Below, piece by piece: positions 39,201 through 48,255 of a stretch of DNA of 64,000 nucleotides. How positions within the stretch are numbered: the stretch's first letter is position 1; each line of letters starts with the position of its first letter. Both the position numbers and the translations under genes were made by a program. Origin of the DNA: Vitis vinifera (taxonomy: Eukaryota; Streptophyta; Magnoliopsida; Vitales; Vitaceae); contig NC_081822.1 in assembly GCF_030704535.1 (NCBI RefSeq), forward strand, positions 34,889,501 to 34,953,500. The letters are read 5' to 3'. The notes beneath the pieces were generated by a model. The model was not told the DNA's origin. It ran no database searches and worked only from the letters and a program-made list of their open reading frames with translations.

Positions 39201-42200
39201 TTTGTTGGGACGTCATTTGTTTGTTTGGCCCTAGTTAGCCGTACCACCGGGACTAGCCGGAATGGGTCGGACCAGAGTGGCATCCCCAGGATTCGAACCC
39301 AAGTGCCTCCCCAGGATTCGAACCCAAGTCCAAGACTTAAGGACGTTGAGGTTGCCCTCCTGGTACCATCTGTGCTGCCCCCCAGGATTCGAACTCAAGT
39401 CCAAGACTTAAGAACGTTGAGGTTGCCCTCCTGGTACCATTTGCGCTGCAGCACAGATGCTACCAGGAGGGCAACCTCAACGTCCTTAAGTCTTGGACTT
39501 GGGTTCGCATTCCGGCTAGTCCCGGTGGTACGGCTGACCAGGGCCAAACAAACAAATGACGTCCCAACAGGATGTAGTTGAATAATTCAATTTCTTTTTA
39601 AAAAAGAAAGAATAATTTATTAAGGGTATGTTTGGGAGTGCTTTTAATAAATGCATTCAACGATAAAACTAGTAGAACAAAATAATTATTATTTTCATAT
39701 GTTTGAATGGATTTTACATTTTTTAAAATTTAAATTAAATAAAAAAATCACACCTCATGTCGTATTAAGAAAAAATATTTTAGTATTTTGAATCTTCGAA
39801 GGATAGTAAAATGCAATAAACTATAAAAGTTTTAACTAAGATAAATCGAACAAAATTATCAACTTAAATTAACTAATTTAATGCACTATTAATAATTATT
39901 TATTAAATGATTCATTCCATATGAAAAGATAATCACCTTGCCCGAATTTTGAAAAAAATAAAAGGTAATTATGTCAAACTCAAATGTTTTTAAATAGGGA
40001 TAGGCATTTTATTTTTTGAAATTCAAAAAATTTATATAGGGAAGCCAAATAAATAAGAAAATTGGGTTTCATTAAATCTAATAATAATAGCATTTATAAT
40101 AATAATTATATAAAAAAAAAGTGAGTTTTCACGCACTTATGTAAAAATAATTATAAAATATGAACCTATAAAAATAATTCAAGTTTTATACATTTACCGA
40201 TCAAATGTAATACCTATATTATTAAAAACTAGTAATTGAATGATAGTATATGTGACAAAAAAAAAACATGAAATATTAATTATTTTTATATTGTTATTTG
40301 AAATTTATATTTTATAAACTTGAATTCTTATTTTGTGGTTTTTTTATTATTTGAGTATATGAAAACACATTTTTACTTATAGAATGTAAAAATAAAAAAC
40401 ATTATTGTTTAATAAAATCTAAAAAATAATATAAAAAAAGGCTTTAATCATACTTAAAATAGCATAAGAAGAAAACAAATGAGAAGAAAGTCCAATATTT
40501 CTTATTTAATAAGAATTTAGAAGAAAATAGAACATAATGGAAAATAATTTAAAGCTTATATATTTTAAAATTTTCATTTTGAAAAAAGAGAAATAAATTT
40601 TAAAAATATGTAAAAAAAAATTAATTAAATATAAATAAAAAATTAATTTAATTTACTTTTTCTTTTATTGTATTTTTTTTTTCATATTTTTCTTTTTTGA
40701 AGGCTAAAGAGAGTCAAATTTTGGACTCTTGAACCCATCAATGTTTGAAATCTCCACTACTACCCACTCCTTGACGATTCCCAAAATTTTGTTGAAGAAA
40801 AGGAAGTAGCCAAATAAATAGGAATGAACAAGGTTTCCCAATGGGAATATTGTACTTAAGACTAGTAAGTCCTCAATAAATTAGCCAACCCAACATGTGG
40901 AAAAGAAGTAGCCAAATAATGGTTTTAAATCTACAACTTGGGATGAAATTTTAGATGTTTCCCTTGGACTTCTTGTTGTTTGAATGGTTAAATTTTGGAT
41001 GAATTTGAATTGTTCAATTTTTTATTTTTTATTTTTTACTTTTGAAGATGCTCAGTAGCTTGTCAAAATTTCATTAAACTTTAATATTTTCTTTTTTGTT
41101 TTATAACATATTAATAAAAACAAAAACACTATTAAAGTAATTTTTTTTTTCATCTGAAAGTTTAAGTGATTTTGCTTAAAATATTTTTTTAATAAAAAAG
41201 ACTATTAATTGAAGTGTTATATACTAAAAGGACTTTGATTATAACTATGAAGTTTTAACAAAATGTACGTGATGTTTGTTTTTTTAACTAAATAGAAAAA
41301 ATCAAAATATTTGATTTTTTTATTAAATAAAAAATAATATTTTGATATTAACCATCTTATCATTAATAAATTCAGTTTAGTTGAATAGAAAAAATCAAAT
41401 ATTTTAACTTTTTATATTCATTTGAAAAACAAATACCACAATTAGTCTCTTCGTAGATTTGAAATTTTTTATCAAATATCTCCCTCATTTTGAAATTTCA
41501 AATGAGAATGATTAGATGGTATCCAATGAAATTAACCCTTGATGATAATCATTTTCAAACCAACTCTTACGGTATCAAAAAGTGACTTTTTATGCCGAAA
41601 AAAGACCCAAAATTTATTCATAAAACAATTAATATGCAAAATTAACTCTTTGCAATCAAAGAGTCAAATTTAAATTTGCATAGAATACCCAAGTAGATAA
41701 CGTAGGATGAGCCAAAAAGGGAAAGCAAGGGATTGACATCTTCTTCATTCTCTTTGAATAGTCTTTTTATTTGTTTCATTCTCCAAATCTTAGGTCATTT
41801 CCAATGCCCTTTCTCTTACCCATTTTTGACATCTTCATGCTAGTATCATAATAATTAATTGAAAAAATTGCAAATAAATAAATAAATAAATTATTCTATT
41901 AAAAAAAATACCCATTGGATTGTTGAGAATAATTTAAATGATAAATAAATAAACTTTAGTCATTGTTTGGTACATGAGAAAACAACCACTTAACTCATCT
42001 AGAAAATTTAAGTTATTTTAGCTAGTAGACATAGTCACATGCAACCTTCCATTTTCTAGAAATCACAAATTGGACTATAAAATTAAATGTTAGAAGACTA
42101 ATCAATAAGAGAATTTCCATTTCTTTTATCAACGGTTTTGAATTTGACTTCTAATAAGTGCATTCATCAATAGAAAGAGTAAGGAAAAAATAATAATTAT

Positions 42201-42260
42201 TATTATTATGGTATGTTTGAAAATTACATTTTTAAAATTTTTAATTAAATAAAAAAATCG
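36260..42260 (+). repeat. Three diverged direct copies of an intergenic segment
   Basis: Approximate copies: A 36260-37330, B 38380-39760, C 40690-42260. B and C share in order AATCAAAATTTTAGAATCTTGAA-type text, CATCAATGTTTG, AGAAAAGGAAGTAGCCA, GAATGAACAAGGTTTCC, AATTAGCCAACxCAACATGTG, GAGCCAAAA...GGGATTGACA, ATCATAATAATTAATT, AAAATACCCATT and GATAAATAAAT, then TGCATTCAxC...AATAATTATTATT. A and C share ATAATTTxxATGATAAA, then CATTGTTTGxTxCATGAGAAAAC and CCAACTCATCTAGAAAAT. The foldback element interrupts copy B only. The copies differ by many indels, so duplication is old. No gene can be read in any copy. Confidence 0.75.
39204..39568. mobile_element. GC-rich foldback (long inverted repeat) element
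   Basis: The outer 61 bp (39204-39264, beginning GTTGGGACGTCATTTG) is the reverse complement of 39508-39568 with two mismatches. Inside, about 39320-39378 is the near-perfect reverse complement of 39449-39505, and a third copy of that unit (about 39379-39448) sits in the loop, so the right arm is about 120 bp. The left side carries an extra roughly 55-bp piece. GGTTCGAATCC (reverse strand), a match to the tRNA-type B box, occurs twice, with one variant. The island contrasts sharply with the AT-rich flanks. The GC-rich left flank (39120-39203) may also belong to it. No transposase, and no clear target duplication. The plus-strand open frame across it is a by-product of the repeat. Confidence 0.85.
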
Positions 42261-43444
42261 TTATATTTAAAGAAAAAAAGTATTTAAAGAATTTTTTTTA
42301 TTAATAGGTAAAATTTATATATTTTTTAATTTATTGTACATAAATTGATAAAAAAAATATAAATGTCTTCCCATTTTTAAAATTTTTAATTAAATAAAAA
42401 TTCGTTATATTTAAAGAAATAAAGTATTTAAAAAAAGAAATTTTATTTAATAGGCAAAATTTGTATTTTTTAAATTTATTGTACATAAATTGATAAAAAA
42501 ATATAATTGCAACAAAGTAAAATGAGTTAATAATTAAAGGTTTGTTTAGTTGGAGGAAGAAAAATCCATAATTTTTTTTTAAAATATCTTTATTAATTTT
42601 AAAATTAACGTTTTTTCTTTTCATCTAAATTCATCCAAAATTTATAGAAATGGTATAAAATAAATGCTTTGTAAGGAGGAGCTACACCTTTCTAAAAATA
42701 TCCATTCTCTAAGGTATTTTTAAAATTAATTCTTGAAATATTATTAGTAAGCATAATTTTTCCATTTTTATTTATCAAATAAAAATAAGGATATATTTGG
42801 TTTCTAAAAAATTTAGAGAAAAAAAAAGAGTGAAGGAAAATAAAATTAAAATTAAAATTAAAATAAATAAATTATTTTTATATATTATTTTAAATTCATT
42901 TCTTGATTAAATAATTTGAAAATTCATAAAAGTTTGATTAATTTTCATTATATTTGATTAAATATTTTAAAATTTAATTATATTTGATTTTCATTAACAT
43001 ATAGTAATAAGATCAAAACCAAAAATAAAAATAAAAATGGATAAGTGTGGTATTTATTCCACCAAAAAATGCCCAAGAATTAACCCAATTTTCTCATGGT
43101 CCAAACAACCGTCAAATGGCCCCCATCCGTGAGCATAAAGTCAAAAAGCCAGACACCCTATCCGCGTTTTCCTGTGACCATTTCCTTGGCATTGAAGCTT
43201 TCAAACCCGACCTCCGTCTCTCTCCTCTCTCCTCTCTTTTACACCCCCACTTTCATATCTGTTTCTCCCACATTTCCCCTTTGACCCGTCATTCCCCATG
43301 CTCTTTTCATCAATTTCCACTCCTTTTTAAGTCTTTTTTTACCTGATTTTTGTTGTATGAACCATCCCCAAAGTCCAATACTTCGCATCGACGCACCGCC
43401 TACATGAGATAATACCACAAAAAGCACATAGCTTATAGCCAACT

Positions 43445-45955
43445 ATGGTTGTTGTCCAGGACTTGCTCTGGGCTTTCTCTATCTTTTCTCTTGTTTGGTA
43501 CTTTCTTCAAGGTCTCTTCAGGGTCATTTCCATGGCCCTGAGCCTCAACTCTCCCCCTTGTCCCTCTCCCTCGTGGGCTTCCAGAAGTTTCATCGACCGT
43601 TTAGGCGAGTGTTTGGTGGCGGAAGAGTGTTCTCATGAGACTGGTTTTCCGAGCAAGAGGCGGAGAGGGGAGAAGGGTTTGCATGAAAGTACTGATATCA
43701 TGCAGAAAATCAGCCTAGGTTGTGGGGTGCAGGAGGAGGGGGAGGTTAAGAAGGGCTCTGTGAAGGTGAGGAAGAGGCCTGCTAGGATCGTTGTGCCCGA
43801 GTTCTGTCCGGGTTTTGATCAGTTTTGTGAAAGGGGTGGGAGGTTGGAGGAGAAGGAGATTGAGGAGGAAGGGAGAGACTACTGTTTGGCTAGCAAGAAG
43901 GGGAAGAGGGAGGTCATGGAAGATGGATATGGAGTCATGGTTGACATCCAAGGGGACCCCCAACAGGTACTTTTATTCTAAATCTCTGCCCCATATACCA
44001 CAAATAATTGATGAAAAGGAGTTAAATGGCTTGTTTGCTGGGTGTTTTTTAAAACAATTTTGTCTTCTTCAAGAATGAAAACAAAAAATAAATTTATGTT
44101 GTTAAAAGTATAAACATAATGTTTTTAGTGTTTTCAGTTGTTTTTATTTGTTTTTGAAAACTATTTTAAATATAATATAACATATTTAAAAATATAAAAA
44201 ATTGAGTTAGAGTATTTTAAGTTTTCTAAAATTTTTGTTTTACAAAATATTATAAAACTATTTTTAAAAACGGTTCTCAACAGCTATTTTTTAAAATTGT
44301 TTTCAAAACACTTACTAAAAAGAGCAATAATTTTTCTCACCATATTGAAAAATTTAAATGACATGACATGATATTTCTCAAAATAATTGTAAAAAAAGAC
44401 TTATTATTTTTCATTTTAGAGATTTAAATTTTATTTTATTTCATGGATTTTATTCTTTTTTTTAAAGGGTTTATTAAGTTTTTTTTTCTCAGATTTATTA
44501 ATGGATGATTATATTTGAACTTTGCTTAGATGTTTCCATGACCAGGCGTTTTTCACTGTCATTGATGGGCATGGAGGGCGGGCTGCAGTCGATTATGTTG
44601 CAGAAAATTTAGGAAAAAACATTGTGAAAGCCCTTGAAAATATTGAGGATTCAAAACATGGTGATAATCAACTACAACAAGCCATCCACGGAGGCTACCT
44701 AGTCACAGATGAGGGGTTTCTTAGTAAGGTAAGTAATTCACCTGGCGCAGATAATGCCTTTGAAAGTTTCAACCACCCTTTTGAAAAAACTAAGTTATTT
44801 TGACTTGGTCTATTGAAAGAAAAAATGGCTCTGTACAGGCTTTTCCACTATTCATGTATATATATATATATACATAGAAATCTAGAATTCATCACCATGG
44901 TTTGGACTAGAGGTATCAGCATCATGGCCTGAGCCTTATGTTGTTTAGTTATAGAAGATGTTGATTTGCAGGATGTGAGCAGTGGGGCTTGTGCTGCAAG
45001 TGTGCTGTTGAAGGATGGAGAGTTGCATGCAGCAAATGTTGGTGATTGTAGAGTAGTTTTGAGTAGGAATGGCGTCGCGGAGCCCTTGACGAACGATCAT
45101 CGTCTTTGTAGGGAAGACGAACGATCTCGGATTGAGAATTCTGTGAGTATATCTTCTTCAATTTTGTCCATGAACCTAGTGCTTTTCCCTTTCCCCTACA
45201 TTGGCTAAGTTCATTGTTGCAGGGTGGCTATGTACATTGTATCAATGGAGTTTGGAGGGTTCAAGGATCGCTTGCGGTTTCTAGGGCTATCGGAGACCTT
45301 CATTTGAAAGAATGGATCATATCTGAACCAGAGATTAAGAAACTTCATTTGACATCGGATTGCAAGTTTTTGATCGTGGCTTCTGATGGATTGTGGGATA
45401 AGGTTAGTACACCCTTAAAAGACAATATTACATCTTTTAAATCGTTTTTTTATTTGTCTTTTTAGTATACTTCCGTACATATAACATCACATTTTATAAA
45501 ATTAAGAATATTTATACATTAAAAAATTGACGGTTCAATATTTGCAAGTATTATAATAGTTTACGTCTTTGAACTTTAATTTTGAAAGCATTTAATGTTT
45601 TTCCAAATTGGACAAGAAATAATAAAGGCTCGATTATGACTTATGAGTATTTGTTGGAATTGAATTTTAAGCCTTTTGAATGTGGTCCTAAAAATCATCT
45701 TGCTTGTAATTTCAAGCAAATTTGTGTGTCATCATCAAGTTCATTTTGATTTTTATTACTTATATCACTTGAAATTGAAGATTAAGCCGACAAAATAGTT
45801 TAAACTTCCAAGCGACAATTTCAAAACCCTAAATCGTTTTAGGGTTTGGGTATGGATGAAGAAGAAAGGACTCAAACAATTAAAAATTGATTTTTCTATA
45901 TTTGTAAGTATCATAATAGTTTACATCTTTAAACTTTGAATTTAAAAATGTATAA

Positions 45956-45994
<39 letters not shown>

Positions 45995-46597
45995 AAATTG
46001 GACAACCGACTATGAAGGCTCAATTATGGCTTGGGTGTATTTGTTGGAATTGAATTTTAAGTCTTTTCAATATGGTCCCAAAAACAAAAGGTCATCCTAC
46101 TTATAATTTCAAGCAAATTTGTGTATCATCGAGTTCATTTTGATTTTTATCACTTATATCACTTGAAATTAAACATTAATATGAGAAAATATTTTAGACT
46201 TCCAAATTTCAATTTCAGAACCCTAAATCATTTTAGGGTTTAGGCATGGATGAAGAAGAAAGAACTCAAACATGACCCATGAATATTTGTTCAGTTAAAT
46301 CGATGTTTAGGCCTTGTGATGAATGCTCATAATTGACCTCCTTGTGATTTACTTATTTTTTAAAGATTTAATTTTTTTTATTTTTTATTTTTTGCCTTAC
46401 AAAATTGATTAACATTATAATTATTGTTTTTGTTTAACCAGGTGAATGATCAAGAGGCAGTAGATTTGGTTCTAAGAGAGAAAAATCCATTAGAGTCTTG
46501 CAAGAAGCTTGTAGATTTATCTACTAACAGAGGCAACAAGGATGATATTACAGTCATGGTGATCAACCTCCAAAGATTCATTAAACCTGGAAATTAA
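43445..46597 (+). CDS. Protein phosphatase 2C, clade B / AP2C type
   Basis: Mn/Mg-dependent Ser/Thr phosphatase; AP2C relatives dephosphorylate MAP kinases in stress and wound signalling. Exons 43445-43966, 44546-44728, 44972-45142, 45223-45402 and 46442-46597, all phase 0, give 403 aa. Metal-binding and catalytic motifs are intact: KREVMEDG (154-161), VIDGHGG (179-185), GDCRVV (259-264), ASDGLWDK (345-352) and NKDDITVM (384-391). A basic-hydrophobic stretch [11 protein letters not shown] (108-118) resembles the MAPK docking motif of AP2C proteins. From the first ATG, residues 7-28 are hydrophobic ([22 protein letters not shown]), a possible membrane anchor. An alternative start at M30 (nt 43532, context CCATGG) would remove it. 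The [25 protein letters not shown] block is typical of clade B. I cannot say which Arabidopsis member is the orthologue. Confidence 0.94.
44028..44325. mobile_element. hAT-like MITE in PP2C intron 1
   Basis: GGCTTGTTTGCTGGGTGTTT at the left and TTTTCAAAACACTTAC at the right form a loose inverted pair. The interior (TTTTTGTTTTACAAAATATTATAAAACTATT-like, GTTCTCAACAGCTATTTT) matches the element at 31154-31544. Boundaries are approximate. Confidence 0.5.
45536..46280 (+). repeat. Tandem duplication (about 360-395 bp) in PP2C intron 4
   Basis: Copy 1 (about 45536-45885) and copy 2 (about 45896-46280) share TATTTGxAAGTATxATAATAG, AAATTGGACAA, GGCTCxATTATG, TTTGTTGGAATTGAATTTTA, TTTCAAGCAAATTTGTGT, CACTTGAAATT, ACCCTAAATCxTTTTAGGG and ATGGATGAAGAAGAAAG. 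The offset grows from 360 to about 394 because copy 2 gained a T/CTTTT-rich run near 45958-45995. Each contains an AGGGTTT-type palindromic CCCTAAATC...TTTAGGGTTT. Confidence 0.88.
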
Positions 46598-48255
46598 TCA
46601 CGTTTTTTCATAATTTCTTCCTCATTTACCCTCTGTAGATGAATTAATCATCCTTCAAGAAAGGATGAATATTAGAAAATGGTTAGAGGGATATAGAATT
46701 TAGAATAATGCAGGGAGATAGGCATATGGGATAGAATAATTTTTTGTACACTTTGATTTGATTTGGTTTGAACTTAATGATTTATTTGTTTATTTATTTA
46801 TTTATTTAAATCTTATGGGTATTGTCTTCATTTATTATTCAATGGGTTCATGTATGAAATTAATAATACAAAATATGCATTACTCGGATTTTGCTTCTTT
46901 TTTATTCCTTCTATGTAAATATTATTTGCTCTGAATCTAATGAACTATGTGACTTTAAATCATGTCTAATATATATTGTTGATTTTTTTTTCGCTAAGTA
47001 ATATGGGATATTGAAATTACCTTCCATGTAAAGTTGTGCTAGTTAGAACACTCACTTCGTTCACTTTGGAATTTATTTATAAAGTTTGTACTTCACTTGT
47101 ATCTATTATCATTTCATGCATTATATTCATATTTAATTTATGAAATGAATAGCATAATATAAAAAAATTATTTGTAAAGTTCTAATAATTTAATCATGAA
47201 TTTAAACATAAAAAAATTTCATTTTTTAAATTGAAAATATTTAAATGTGATATAATTTTTATTTTAAATATTAAAAATAATATATATTTCATATTATTTT
47301 TATTCATTTCATATATTAATTATGAATATAATATGATATAAGATATGCTACTTTAAAATAATCAAAGTATATCAAATCCTATTGAAAATCATATCTTAAG
47401 ATATGCATATCCCATCCAATGAGATAATGAGATATAATATCTTATAATATATATATATCATATCTTATCACTTCAGCTACGTGACTTTAGAGTGAATGTT
47501 TAGAGAATTATTTTTTTCGAAATGCATTTACTTTAGAAGTAAAAAGCGAAATTTATAAAAGATATTATAATCTTGTTTGATAAGTGTTTTCAAAAATAGT
47601 TTTTGAAAATTGAGCTATAATGTTTTGTGTTTTTAACATATTTTTAATATTTTTAAAATAATTTTTTTACATGATGTTTTATTTTTAATCTTTTAAAATA
47701 GCCTCAAGGAAACAATTAAAAGATCTTCTTTAAGAATATTTTGTTTTCTATTTTTAACAATTAAAAAGAGAAAAAAAATTTTTGATTACTAAAAATATTT
47801 TTCTGGTTTTTTTTTATTATTTTCAAAATAAAAAATTATTCTCGTTGCCAAATATGTCTTGCATTTTTTAAATAATGCATGATTACGTGAGTCTCTTTTG
47901 TTTTTTTGTTTTTTTTTTTTTGAAGTGTAGAAAATTTTTTGAAAAAAATGTTTCAAAAGCATTTTCCTTGTAAGTTTGTTATCATGGATGTTGTAGTGTG
48001 ATTGAGGGCCGCATTGGTTCTGGTTAGGAAAAGGTCATATTAACGGACGTTGAAGTGTGAAAAGGGTAAAATTGGGGAAGAAGGTCAAACCAAAATAGTA
48101 AGTAAGACAATAAGATATCATTGGAGGATTTGTAGCCCCTTGCTGAACCCAAAACAGAGGATCACTACCCCAGAAAAACAAAACCCTAACGCTGAATGTG
48201 ACTGTGAGTCACGCAAAACCCCAACCGGTTCTTTCTTCGTCCCCAAGCTGCACCA
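46598..48255. other. Intergenic region between PP2C and histidyl-tRNA synthetase genes
   Basis: About 1.66 kb. The start is the PP2C 3'UTR (T-rich, with TTTATTTATTTATTTATTT near 46780). About 47250-47475 is a palindromic ATATATCTTATAATATA-type AT stretch similar in texture to 61.4-62.1 kb. About 47565-47865 resembles the hAT-like MITE family (GTGTTTTCAAAAATAG ... GTTGCCAAATATG). The last 150 bases hold the next gene's 5'UTR and core promoter. No coding region seen. Confidence 0.5.

Larger units (their letters stand above)
32536..43444. other. 10.9-kb AT-rich intergenic region, repeat-rich and gene-poor
   Basis: The first few hundred bases are the AK-HSDH promoter. From about 32.8 kb on the DNA is extremely AT-rich with no credible coding exon. 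Contents that can be named: short inverted MITE-like pieces at 33.37-33.49 and 33.77-33.90 kb; a SINE-like head with a possible element at 34.88-35.47 kb; a set of diverged segmental copies (36.26-37.33, 38.38-39.76, 40.69-42.26 kb); and the GC-rich foldback element at 39.20-39.57 kb. MITE-like ends occur at about 37923-38195 and 42790. The last 400 bases include the PP2C promoter and 5'UTR, with a CT-rich stretch near 43215-43245. Confidence 0.6.

Noticed and set aside
39284..39335. Possible tRNA gene (T-arm-like GGTTCGAATCC)
   Set aside because: No acceptor stem, anticodon arm or A box could be built around it; the box is tandemly repeated inside an inverted-repeat element.
39225..39581. 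118-aa plus-strand open frame in the GC-rich island
   Set aside because: It runs across the foldback arms and direct repeats; its repeated PRIRTQVP-like text merely translates the repeated CCCAGGATTCGAA unit.
42331..42624. 97-aa minus-strand frame rich in F, N, K and I
   Set aside because: Pure AT-composition artefact in spacer DNA.
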